Assembly: GCA_964560875.1 (NCBI GenBank)
Contig: CAZLMW010000159.1
Location: 1-16,233, forward strand
Direction: 5' to 3'
Source of the DNA: CAZLMW01 sp964560875
Lineage (GTDB): Bacteria; Myxococcota_A; UBA9042
Length of the DNA stretch: 16,233 nucleotides
Of this stretch, positions 1-6,608 are shown in pieces. The position numbers and the translations under genes are program-made. Within the stretch, counting starts at the first letter, position 1; each line of letters starts with the position of its first letter. The notes under the pieces are model-generated. The model worked only from the letters and a program-made list of their open reading frames with translations. It was not told where the DNA came from and made no database searches.

Positions 1-1
1 C

Positions 2-1042
2 GAGTATTGCACTTCCGATCTCCGACTTCACGTCGGCGTCGTCGATCGGTCACTCAACAGCTACACGACCGAAGCTGTCAAGGAGCTGATCCTCGGCTTC
101 CGGCGCGCGTCGACGGAGCGCGCGTGCGTCGCGGTCGTCTTCACAGCTGTTGGTTCGCGCGCGTTCTGCACTGGCGGCAACACAGCCGAGTACGCGACGG
201 CCTACGCCAACCGCCCGCACGAGTACCTGCAGTACATGCGCCTGTTCAACGACATGGTCACGGCGATCCTGCTCTGCGACAAGCCGGTCATCTGCCGCGT
301 CAACGGGATGCGGATCGGCGGCGGTCAGGAGATCGGCATGGCGTGCGACTTCTCCATCGCCGGCGATCATTGCCGCTTCGGTCAGGCCGGCCCAGTCCAC
401 GGCTCAGCGCCCGACGGCGGCTCCACGGACTTCCTGCACCTCTACCTCGGATTCGCGAAAGCTGCGGAATCGCTCGTGATCTGCGGCGCTCCCTGGTCGG
501 CGCACAAGTCGCTGCGCCTCGGCCTGCTCAACGACATCGTGCCCGTCTACCGCGCGCGGGGCGGCGAGTTCATCACCAACCCGTTTGTCGTGACCGACCG
601 CTACATCGACGAGCGCGGTCAGATCGTGCACGGCGAGTACAAGACGGGCGCGGCGAAGTCGGCGGCGAAAGACACGGCGTCTGGCTGCGACATCGATCTC
701 TCACAGCTCGACGCGAAGGTCGACGAGTACGTCACGACGCTGGCGCACACGTTCCCGGACTGCACGCGGAAGAGCCTGGAGAGCCTGCGCAAGAAGAAGC
801 TGGAGCACTGGCAGCAGAACAGCGAGACGAGCCGCAGCTGGCTGAGCTTGAACATGAGCACAGAGGCCGCAGCGGGCTTCCCAGCGTTCCACTTCGGCGA
901 CCGGGGAGAGCGCGAGATCGACTTCATCGCGTACCGCAGGGCCATCGCAGCGGGGGCGCGGGTGGACGCGGACTTGACGGCGTCGGTGCTGAAACCATCG
1001 GCCCTGGCCGGCTGGAGCGCGTATCGCGCCGAGGGTGAGTAG
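2..1042 (+). CDS. bamA: 6-oxocyclohex-1-ene-1-carbonyl-CoA hydrolase (5' partial)
   Basis: Ring-opening hydrolase of the anaerobic benzoyl-CoA pathway (also called Oah or BzdY; unrelated to the outer-membrane BamA). It adds water to 6-oxocyclohex-1-ene-1-carbonyl-CoA and cleaves the ring to 3-hydroxypimelyl-CoA in the cytoplasm. The frame is open from base 2, and recognisable family sequence starts near base 35 with NSYTTEAVKELILGFRRAS, then AFCTGGNTAEYA, YMRLFNDM, RVNGMRIGGGQEIGMACDFS and FGQAGPVHGSA, and near the end REIDFIAYRR. It is a crotonase-fold protein with a long family-specific C-terminal half. About 340 residues are present; the family is about 375, so roughly 30-40 N-terminal residues and the start codon are missing. 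The first ~20 bases may be adapter. It ends 33 bp before dch, in the same operon. Identification is secure from memory of Thauera and Geobacter homologues. Confidence 0.93.
   Translation, partial: EYCTSDLRLHVGVVDRSLNSYTTEAVKELILGFRRASTERACVAVVFTAVGSRAFCTGGNTAEYATAYANRPHEYLQYMRLFNDMVTAILLCDKPVICRVNGMRIGGGQEIGMACDFSIAGDHCRFGQAGPVHGSAPDGGSTDFLHLYLGFAKAAESLVICGAPWSAHKSLRLGLLNDIVPVYRARGGEFITNPFVVTDRYIDERGQIVHGEYKTGAAKSAAKDTASGCDIDLSQLDAKVDEYVTTLAHTFPDCTRKSLESLRKKKLEHWQQNSETSRSWLSLNMSTEAAAGFPAFHFGDRGEREIDFIAYRRAIAAGARVDADLTASVLKPSALAGWSAYRAEGE
9..21. other. Illumina adapter-like remnant at sequence start
   Basis: Bases 9-21 match the last 13 bases common to the Illumina TruSeq read adapters (GCTCTTCCGATCT) at 12 of 13 positions, with an exact 10-base run CTTCCGATCT. 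It lies just where the bamA reading frame stops looking like its family: residues encoded from about base 22 onward fit BamA, those before do not. I read it as untrimmed adapter at a contig end. A chance match is possible but unlikely at this position. Confidence 0.6.
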
Positions 1043-1075
1043 TTGGCGTGTGTTTCTGACGAGCTGGGAGGCGCC

Positions 1076-1900
1076 ATGAGCTGGCAGCACATCCACACCG
1101 CGCTGGACAAGGACGCGGGCGTGCTGGGGATCGAGCTCGCGTCGCCGAAGGGCAACGTGCTGTCCATGGCGATGATGAACGAGATCGCCGCCGCGCTGGT
1201 GCAGCACCGCGACGTCGCCGAGCTAAAGGCCGTGCTGTTGTGCGCGGAGGGCAGACACTTCAGCTTCGGCGCGTCGGTCGCCGAGCACGTTCGCGATCAG
1301 GCCCCGGTGATGCTCAACACCTTCCACGACCTCGTCCGCGAGATCGCCAACTACCCGGTGCCGATCGTCTCGATCGTGCAAGGCCGGTGCCTCGGCGGCG
1401 CGTTCGAGATCGTCCTGTGCTGTCACGTGGTCCTCGCGATGCGCAGCGCTGTGTTCGCCTGCCCGGAGATCAACCTCGGCGTGTTTCCACCGGTCCTCGC
1501 GGCGGTCGGTCACCTGCGGCTGGGCGGGGCGCTCGCGGAGCGTTTGCTGCTGACCGGCGACGAGCTGCGGGCCGATGCAGCGCATCAGTGCGGGTTCGTC
1601 GCGCAGGTGCACTCAGACATCGACAGCGCGGTGACCGTAGACAGCGACGTCAGCGCCGCGCCCTCGCCCCGCGAGCTGGGACTGGCGTGGATCGCCGCGA
1701 ATTTTGGGCAAAAAAGCGCGTTCTCCCTGCGCCAGGCGACCAAGGCGATCCGCTACGCATCTGGCCTGCGGGTGCAGATCGAAGGCGCGCTCCACGCGGT
1801 CGAGAAGCAGTACATCGAAGAAGTTCTCCCCAGCCATGACGGCAACGAAGGCATCGACGCGTTCCTGCACCGCCGCAAGCCTTCTTGGAAGCACGCATGA
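1076..1900 (+). CDS. dch: cyclohexa-1,5-diene-1-carbonyl-CoA hydratase
   Basis: Crotonase-family hydratase that adds water to the cyclic diene made by benzoyl-CoA reductase, giving 6-hydroxycyclohex-1-ene-1-carbonyl-CoA. The protein has 274 residues, close to the usual ~255-265. Family signatures are AEGRHFSFGASVAEH (residues 58-71), the oxyanion-hole segment QGRCLGGAFEI (102-112), PEINLGVFPP, and the C-terminal VEKQYIEEVLPSHDGNEGIDAFL, close to the Dch/BamR/BzdW ending. I chose ATG 1076 because GGGAGG lies five bases upstream; a TTG at 1043 directly after the bamA stop would add 11 residues but has no ribosome site. The stop overlaps the bcrC start (ATGA at 1897-1900), so the two are probably translationally coupled. 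A generic enoyl-CoA hydratase is the alternative, but context and ending favour Dch. Confidence 0.9.
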   Translation: MSWQHIHTALDKDAGVLGIELASPKGNVLSMAMMNEIAAALVQHRDVAELKAVLLCAEGRHFSFGASVAEHVRDQAPVMLNTFHDLVREIANYPVPIVSIVQGRCLGGAFEIVLCCHVVLAMRSAVFACPEINLGVFPPVLAAVGHLRLGGALAERLLLTGDELRADAAHQCGFVAQVHSDIDSAVTVDSDVSAAPSPRELGLAWIAANFGQKSAFSLRQATKAIRYASGLRVQIEGALHAVEKQYIEEVLPSHDGNEGIDAFLHRRKPSWKHA

Positions 1901-3192
1901 CCCCTCCCGAACCCTCCGCGCCGGCCGCGGCCGCCGTGCTCGACATCGTGGCAAAGGCCCGCGAGCTGGCGCTGAACCTCGACCTCGCGGCCGTGCGCGC
2001 ATTCAAGGCGAACAACCCGGGCGCGCTCGCTATCGGCCACATGCCGATCTACACGCCGCGCCCCTTGATCGAAGCGTGCGGCTGCCTGCCAGTTGCGGTG
2101 TTCGGCGGTGGTGACGACGTCGACATCATCCGCGGCGACTCGTACTTCCAGAGCTACATCTGCCACATCCCGCGATCGACGGTGGAGCTGGGGCTGTCGG
2201 GCCAGCTCGACGTGCTCGACGGCATGGTGTTCCCCTCGATCTGCGACGTGATCCGCAACCTCAGCGGCATGTGGACGATGCTGTTCCCGGACAAGTGGTC
2301 CTGCTACCTGGACCTGCCGCAAGACTTCGACGCTGGCATCGGCGGCAAGTTCTACGCCCACGAGCTGCGGCGGATGGCCGGTGAGCTGGAGGCGCGGGGT
2401 GGCAAGAAGCTCGACGACGAGGCGCTGTGGCGGGCGATCGCCGATGAGAATCGCCGTCGCGCCGCGATCCGTGAGCTGGACGCGCTGCGGCGACGGGCGC
2501 CACACCTCGCCCCAGCGTCTGAGGCGTACCTGGTCGTCCGCGCCGGCTCGGTGATGACCGCAGCGGACCACGGCGACTTTGTGACCGCGTACACCGAGGC
2601 CGCAGCCAGCCGCGACGACCGACCGCTGGACAACGTGCGTGTCGTGTTGGTCGGCGCGTTCTGCGAGCAGCCGCCGTGGTCACTGATCGTGGCGCTCGAG
2701 AAGGCCGGCTGCGACATCATCTGCGACGACTTTCAGCACGGGTTCCGCACGATTGAAGGGGACATCCGCATCCCGGCGCCCGCGGACGACAGCAAGGCGG
2801 GCGAAAACGGCGCTTCGACCGACGACCTCGATCCCGTTGACGCGCTCGCCGCGGCGTTCCTGGAGTTGGGGGCCGCGACGAGCAGCCGCTACATCGACCA
2901 GGAGACCAAGGGCAAGGCGCTCGTGGACGCTGTGAAGCTCAGCAAGGCCGACGGCGTGATCTTCGCGGCGGCCTCGTTCTGCGACCCGGCGCTGTTGGAC
3001 CAGCCGATGCTCGAGGCGGCGTGCGACGACGCTGGGATCCCCTTCACGTCGTTCAAGTACAGCGAGAACACCGGGCAGTTCCAGGTGATCCGCGAGCAAG
3101 CCGGCGCCTTCTCCGACAGCGTGAAGCTGTGGGGCGAAACGGCGCCGGTCGAGCCGAAAAAGAAGCGCCGTTCCCGGAGGGCACGTCCATGA
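1897..3192 (+). CDS. bcrC: benzoyl-CoA reductase subunit C
   Basis: One of the two 2-hydroxyacyl-CoA-dehydratase-like subunits (HgdB/HgdD superfamily) forming the substrate-reducing module of ATP-dependent class I benzoyl-CoA reductase. Recognisable stretches are EACGCLPV (Cys61, Cys63), QSYICHIPRST (Cys89), FPSICDVIRNLSGMW (Cys116), VLVGAFCEQPP and FAAASFCDPALLDQPML. Some of these conserved Cys should bind the [4Fe-4S] cluster; which ones cannot be settled here. The 431 residues are longer than the ~385 I recall for Thauera BcrC. The excess is an acidic, Ala-rich insertion around residues 292-315 and a basic tail, PKKKRRSRRARP, at the C-terminus. ATG 1897 overlaps the dch stop by 4 bp and is preferred over TTG 1885. 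Its own stop overlaps the bcrB start by 4 bp. The BzdN name would apply if the enzyme is of the Azoarcus subtype. Confidence 0.92.
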   Translation: MTPPEPSAPAAAAVLDIVAKARELALNLDLAAVRAFKANNPGALAIGHMPIYTPRPLIEACGCLPVAVFGGGDDVDIIRGDSYFQSYICHIPRSTVELGLSGQLDVLDGMVFPSICDVIRNLSGMWTMLFPDKWSCYLDLPQDFDAGIGGKFYAHELRRMAGELEARGGKKLDDEALWRAIADENRRRAAIRELDALRRRAPHLAPASEAYLVVRAGSVMTAADHGDFVTAYTEAAASRDDRPLDNVRVVLVGAFCEQPPWSLIVALEKAGCDIICDDFQHGFRTIEGDIRIPAPADDSKAGENGASTDDLDPVDALAAAFLELGAATSSRYIDQETKGKALVDAVKLSKADGVIFAAASFCDPALLDQPMLEAACDDAGIPFTSFKYSENTGQFQVIREQAGAFSDSVKLWGETAPVEPKKKRRSRRARP

Positions 3193-4496
3193 GCAACACC
3201 ACAACCACGGCTTCGGTCACCGTCCACAAAGACCGCAGCCAGCTGCGGCAAAAGCGCATGATCGGCGATCACTTCGACGCGCTGAGCCGGGCCAAAGCCG
3301 AGGGCCGCAAGGTCGTGTACACGTTCGTGCCGGGCAACCTGTGCGAGCTCATCGGCGCGCTGGACATGCTCGCGGTCCTGCCGGAGATCAACGCGCTGCA
3401 GTCGGGGATGCGCGGGCGGTCTGGCGGCTACATCGGCGAGGCCGAAAAATCGGGGCACAGCGAGGATGTGTGCACCTACGTCAAGTGCGACATCGGGATG
3501 AAGAAGAGCGGCAACGTCGGGCCCACCGGCGCGCAGATCCCCGAGCCGGACCTGCTGCTGCTGAGCTACACCGGCTGCTTCACCTTCCTCAAGTGGTTCG
3601 AGCTGCTCAAGCAGGAGTACAACTGCCCCATCGCGATGCTGCACGTGCCCTACCAGCCCGACGGCAAGGTCACGCCCGCGATGCGCCAGTACGTGGTCGA
3701 TCAGCTGCGGGACAAGGTGATCCCCAAGATGGAGGAGGTCGCCGGCAAGAAGCTCGACATGGACGTGCTGCAAGAGTGGCTGGGCCGGTCCGCGCAGGCG
3801 GAGGACGACCTGGTCAAGGTGTGGGAGAGCGCGCGCCACACGCCCAGCCCGATCGACGGCTACTTCGGCGGCGTCTACTATATCGGCCCGATCTTCACGT
3901 CCTTCCGCGGCACCCCAGACGCGGTCGACTACTACCGCGAGCTGCGCGAGGAGGTCGACGCCCGCATCGCCGCGAAGCAAGGGCCGCAGACGCCGGACGG
4001 CCGGTTGGACGACCAGAAGTTCCGCCTCGTGGTCGAGGGCCCGCCCAACTGGACCAGCTTTAACGAGTTCTGGCGAATGTTCGCCAACGAAGGCGCGGTC
4101 GTCGTCGCCAGCACCTATACGCGAGTCGGCGGCCTGTACGACCAGGGCTTCCGCCACGACCCCGACGACCCGCTCGGCACGCTCGCCGACTACTGCCTGG
4201 GTTGCTACACGAACCTCGGCCTGCCCAGCCGCGTGGATCTGCTCGAGAAGTACATCAACGACTACAGCGCGGACGGCTTCTTCATCAACAGCGTCAAAAG
4301 CTGCAACAGCTTCTCGGCGGGCCAGCTGCTGATGTTGCGCCAGCTCGAAGAGCGCACCGGCGTGCCCGGCGGCTTTGTGGAGTCCGACCTGGTCGACCCC
4401 CGCTACTTCTCCAAAAGCAACATCGAGAACCGCTTGCAGAGCTACTTGCAGATGCTGCAGGCCAAGAAGGCGGGCGGTTTTGGCGCCGTTGCGTAG
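3189..4496 (+). CDS. bcrB: benzoyl-CoA reductase subunit B
   Basis: Second dehydratase-like subunit of class I benzoyl-CoA reductase; with BcrC it carries an Fe-S cluster and the benzoyl-CoA site in the cytoplasmic BcrABCD complex. The 435 residues equal the length I recall for Thauera BcrB, with very strong similarity throughout: TFVPGNLCELI, SGHSEDVCTYVK (Cys95), LLLLSYTGCFTFLKWFELL, PSPIDGYFGGVYYIGP, VEGPPNWTSF, GGLYDQGFRHDP, LGTLADYCLGCYTN, SVKSCNSFSAGQLLM and ESDLVDPRYFS. The start ATG 3189 lies in the ATGA overlap with the bcrC stop; a longer upstream reading frame beginning at 3021 is bcrC in another frame. A 69-bp gap follows before bcrA. This is the surest gene in the window. Confidence 0.96.
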   Translation: MSNTTTTASVTVHKDRSQLRQKRMIGDHFDALSRAKAEGRKVVYTFVPGNLCELIGALDMLAVLPEINALQSGMRGRSGGYIGEAEKSGHSEDVCTYVKCDIGMKKSGNVGPTGAQIPEPDLLLLSYTGCFTFLKWFELLKQEYNCPIAMLHVPYQPDGKVTPAMRQYVVDQLRDKVIPKMEEVAGKKLDMDVLQEWLGRSAQAEDDLVKVWESARHTPSPIDGYFGGVYYIGPIFTSFRGTPDAVDYYRELREEVDARIAAKQGPQTPDGRLDDQKFRLVVEGPPNWTSFNEFWRMFANEGAVVVASTYTRVGGLYDQGFRHDPDDPLGTLADYCLGCYTNLGLPSRVDLLEKYINDYSADGFFINSVKSCNSFSAGQLLMLRQLEERTGVPGGFVESDLVDPRYFSKSNIENRLQSYLQMLQAKKAGGFGAVA

Positions 4497-4565
4497 CGGT
4501 CGTCCACGCCGATCGCGCGCCCGGACAGATGCCGCCAAAAGGCCGGAAACACGGGGGAAAAGCAG

Positions 4566-4883
4566 ATGAAAGTCATCGTTGGAATCGACCTGGGCTCCAC
4601 CACCACAAAGGCGATCCTGCTGGACGAAGCGGGGCGGATTGTGGGTCGTGGGATCACGAACAGCCGCAGCAACTACCACGTCGCGTGCGCGGTGGCGCGC
4701 GAGGAAGCCCTGACAGCCGCGCGGTTTTCGATGCTGCAGCGGGCGATCGACGGGCATGTCGGTCCCGTCGGCGATGAGATCCGCGCCCGATCCGAGCAGC
4801 TCATCGCGGCGTTTCGGCTGGAGCTGTACCGCCGCGAGCTCGTCGTCCTCAACGCGCACATCCTCGAGCTGATCGAGGGATAG
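4566..4883 (+). CDS. bcrA: benzoyl-CoA reductase ATPase subunit A, truncated
   Basis: N-terminal fragment of an ASKHA-fold BadF/BadG/BcrA/BcrD ATPase, the electron activator that couples ATP hydrolysis to electron transfer into BcrBC. It starts with the phosphate-1 loop GIDLGSTTTK (residues 6-15) and continues with GRGITNSRSNYHVACAVAREEAL, very close to BcrA/BzdQ-type proteins. A purine-rich ribosome site lies before ATG 4566. Only 105 codons are present, against about 440 for BcrA. All later ATPase motifs and the Cys ligands of the intersubunit [4Fe-4S] cluster are missing. Similarity runs up to the edge of a 53-bp repeat at 4876, and the final Gly codon and the TAG stop at 4881 are repeat sequence. 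The product could not support reductase activity. The break is either a real insertion or recombination, or an assembly join. Confidence 0.85.
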   Translation: MKVIVGIDLGSTTTKAILLDEAGRIVGRGITNSRSNYHVACAVAREEALTAARFSMLQRAIDGHVGPVGDEIRARSEQLIAAFRLELYRRELVVLNAHILELIEG

Positions 4884-4928
4884 AGGGCATGAAGACGCTT
4901 CTGCTTTTCCCGGGCGGTTGTCATAACG
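4876..4928 (+). repeat. 53-bp direct repeat, copy 1
   Basis: Identical to 5795-5847 and 16180-16232. It starts AGGGATAGAGGGCATGAAGA and ends GGGCGGTTGTCATAACG, the last part being a near-palindrome (GTTGTCATAAC, one G-T pair). Flanking bases differ at once on both sides between copies. This copy supplies the stop codon that ends bcrA. It also contains an ATG at 4889 behind GAGGGC that opens a 17-codon frame, MKTLLLFPGGCHNGRAA, whose TGA overlaps the Nudix ATG (TGATG). Whether that peptide is made is unknown. Confidence 0.95.
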
Positions 4929-4941
4929 GCAGGGCGGCGTG

Positions 4942-5571
4942 ATGGCGAAACGCACCGTATCTGTCGACTTCGTTCGCGAGCTGCTCGCCCCACGCCGAGT
5001 GTCGCGCCTGTTGAGCGAGCGACAGATCGACCACATCTCACCGCAGCTCGCGCCCCGCCGATCCGCCGTCGCAGCGATCCTCCACGACGGCGCGCTGGGC
5101 CCGGAGATCCTGCTGATGCAACGGGCGGTGCGCCGCGGAGATCCCTGGAGCGGCCAGATCTCGATGCCGGGCGGGATGACAGAGAAGACCGACGCTGACG
5201 CCATCGCCACCGCGGTCCGCGAAACGATCGAGGAGGTCGGCGTGGACCTCGATCGGACAGCGACGCGGCTGGGTCGCCTCGACGACCAGGTGGCGATCGC
5301 CCGCGGCCGCAAGCTCGGCATGGCGATCGCGCCGTTCGTGTTCTGGGTGGACGACAAGCCGAAGTTGGACCTCGGGCCGGAGGCTGAGGCGGCGTTCTGG
5401 CTCCCCGTCGCGCCCGCGATCAACGGCGATCTCGACGGCTTCAAGGAGTGGCGAATGGCCGGGATCACGCGCAAGTTCCCGGCGTGGGTCGTCGAGCGCT
5501 ATGTCGTCTGGGGCCTGACGTACGGGATGCTCAGCAAGCTCTTCGACGTGGCCGGATTGGCGCGGAAATAG
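4942..5571 (+). CDS. CoA-type Nudix hydrolase (NudL-like)
   Basis: Complete 209-residue Nudix protein of the coenzyme A diphosphatase type, which in characterised members cleaves CoA or acyl-CoA to 3',5'-ADP and (acyl)phosphopantetheine. The Nudix box covers residues 75-101: MPGGM, then D84, then REtiEEVG (R93, E94, E97, E98, G100), with the one-residue longer spacing seen in NudL-like proteins. LLMQRAVRRGDPWSGQISMPGG (57-78) resembles the CoA-specific signature before the box, and the C-terminal VERYVVWGLTYGMLSKL matches the family ending. ATG 4942 is preferred; a GTG one codon earlier is possible, with the purine-rich CAGGGCGG as weak ribosome site. It begins 13 bp after repeat copy 1, and its stop lies 9 bp from the stop of the convergent pntB fragment, so 4929-5793 looks like one natural genomic segment. 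Exact substrate is inferred. Confidence 0.85.
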   Translation: MAKRTVSVDFVRELLAPRRVSRLLSERQIDHISPQLAPRRSAVAAILHDGALGPEILLMQRAVRRGDPWSGQISMPGGMTEKTDADAIATAVRETIEEVGVDLDRTATRLGRLDDQVAIARGRKLGMAIAPFVFWVDDKPKLDLGPEAEAAFWLPVAPAINGDLDGFKEWRMAGITRKFPAWVVERYVVWGLTYGMLSKLFDVAGLARK

Positions 5572-5580
5572 CGACTTCGC

Positions 5581-5793
5581 TCAGGCAGCGACGGCCTTGT
5601 CGCGCAGCTCCACGACCATCTTCTCCATGCTCCCGCGGGCATCGCCGAGCAGCATCGCGGTGTTGTCCATGTAGAAGAGCGGGTTGTCGACACCGGCGTA
5701 GCCAGCTGCCCGGCTGCGCTTGAGCATCACAACGCGCTTGGCGTTCCACACCTTCAGCACCGGCATGCCGTAGATCGGGCTCGACGGATCGTC
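5581..5793 (-). pseudogene. pntB: NAD(P) transhydrogenase beta subunit, C-terminal fragment
   Basis: On the minus strand the frame reads DDPSSPIYGMPVL, then KRSRAAGYAGVDNPLFYMDNT and MLLGDARGSMEKMV, and ends at TCA (5581-5583). This is the C-terminus of PntB, the membrane subunit whose NADP(H)-binding domain III ends in exactly these motifs; the full enzyme couples proton movement to hydride transfer from NADH to NADP+. About 70 residues are present, against roughly 460-480 in the family. The membrane part and most of domain III are missing. Similarity starts at the edge of repeat copy 2, which therefore replaces the 5' part of the gene. An ATG-initiated 61-residue frame inside it (5766) is only the fragment's internal Met. 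It is annotated as pseudogene because it has no start, but it may be an intact gene cut by an assembly join. Confidence 0.85.
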
Positions 5794-5794
5794 C

Positions 5795-5847
5795 AGGGAT
5801 AGAGGGCATGAAGACGCTTCTGCTTTTCCCGGGCGGTTGTCATAACG
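5795..5847 (+). repeat. 53-bp direct repeat, copy 2
   Basis: Second identical copy, same orientation. It replaces the 5' part of pntB on its left. Together with copy 3 it shares one more base on each side (5794-5848, 55 bp). Its ATG (5808) opens a frame without stops that runs through the leader into the giant lipoprotein gene, but the real start of that gene is far downstream at 6621. Confidence 0.95.
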
Positions 5848-5966
5848 ACCCTATATCGGACTTTCGTCGTTGCAGGCCCCCGGGGACTCGCCCGAAGAGC
5901 TCAACTGTAGCCGAAAACACGGCCAGTGTTGGCGCAGGTGGGCGCGTGACGCTGGCGTTGAACGAA

Positions 5967-5988
5967 GCGGGGCCCGCGTGGGCCCCGC
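5967..5988. repeat. perfect 9-bp-stem hairpin
   Basis: Arms GCGGGGCCC (5967-5975) and GGGCCCCGC (5980-5988) with a 4-base GCGT loop. Very stable, but with no T tract on either side, so it is not a standard intrinsic terminator. It could be a structural element of a leader RNA or the terminator of a gene lost at the repeat junction. Confidence 0.7.
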
Positions 5989-6081
5989 CCCACCCGTGTG
6001 GCACCCGCGGCGGCGCTCGGGTTGCTCCTCAGCAGAGCCCTGTCCTCCGCGCGGGCACAGCGATTGTCGTGCGAGACTGGC

Positions 6082-6107
6082 TGGGGCTCAAGTCGGCTAA
6101 AGCCCCA
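6082..6107. repeat. 7-bp-stem hairpin
   Basis: Arms TGGGGCT (6082-6088) and AGCCCCA (6101-6107) around a 12-base loop. GGGGCT-loop-AGCCCC elements of this kind occur as dispersed intergenic repeats in several GC-rich bacteria; whether this is one needs the rest of the genome. Confidence 0.5.
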
Positions 6108-6141
6108 TCTGGAGGCCCAAATGCGAAAAACCTCGGGGGTT

Positions 6142-6161
6142 TGGGGGCTGGCCCCCATTTT
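6142..6161 (+). terminator. possible weak intrinsic terminator
   Basis: Arms TGGGGG (6142-6147) and CCCCCA (6152-6157) with loop CTGG, followed at once by TTTT (6158-6161). Stem plus short T run fits a modest rho-independent terminator on the + strand, although no + strand gene ends just before it. It may instead be attenuator-like. Confidence 0.3.
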
Positions 6162-6513
6162 GTGCTCGAAAAACGGCGCCGACACCTTGACTCGCAAGAG
6201 AGTGTCTATCCCCAACCCCGGCCTCGGTCGCGAATTGCCTCGTGGTGGCGCCGACTGCCTGGGCCGCGCGCAAGCGATCGACATGCTCGACGGTTTCGGG
6301 TCGCGGCCATCGCTGGCCGGGGAGGCGGATCGGTGCTTGCTGCTCCTGGTCGCGGTGGTACGCTCGCTGCATGGTCTGGGCTCCGGGGGTGCTGGGTTGC
6401 TCTTGCAGGCTCCAACATCCCCGGCCAGGCCATGCTCGTCACGTTTGTTGGCGATGCGGCGAGCGGCGGGAGTTTTCCCGGGTGGGCGAAACGATGGTCA
6501 AGGCCATCAACTG

Positions 6514-6542
6514 TTGCTGCCCACGTCTCAAAAAGCTATGAT
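6514..6542 (+). promoter_or_regulatory. sigma70-like promoter for the giant lipoprotein gene
   Basis: TTGCTG (6514-6519) and TATGAT (6537-6542) are separated by 17 bp; the -10 matches TATAAT at five of six positions, the -35 keeps TTG. It lies in the most AT-rich part of the leader, and predicts transcription starting near 6549 with a ~70-base untranslated leader before GTG 6621. Promoter consensus in this lineage is not known to me, so this is a prediction. Confidence 0.4.
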
Positions 6543-6608
6543 CTCCACGATTTATTACTTCTTTGCCTGAATCTTGGGCCCGTAGGTGAGCCCGTCGGCG
6601 CAGGCTTG

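Noticed and set aside
236..1042. bamA starting at ATG 236 as a complete 268-residue protein
   Set aside because: Family-conserved sequence continues upstream of 236 in the same frame (NSYTTEAVKE, AFCTGGNTAEY), so the gene is 5' partial rather than short.
4911..4928. Repeat end (GTTGTCATAAC) as an integron attC/attI core site
   Set aside because: The GTTRRRY core is not met and there is no second core pair or folded attC stem; no integrase in the window. Only a near-palindrome remains.
2889..5474. 861-residue minus-strand open frame
   Set aside because: It is the antisense of bcrB, bcrA and the Nudix gene, and also crosses repeat copy 1; its His/Arg/Val/Ala-rich translation is typical of GC-rich shadow frames.
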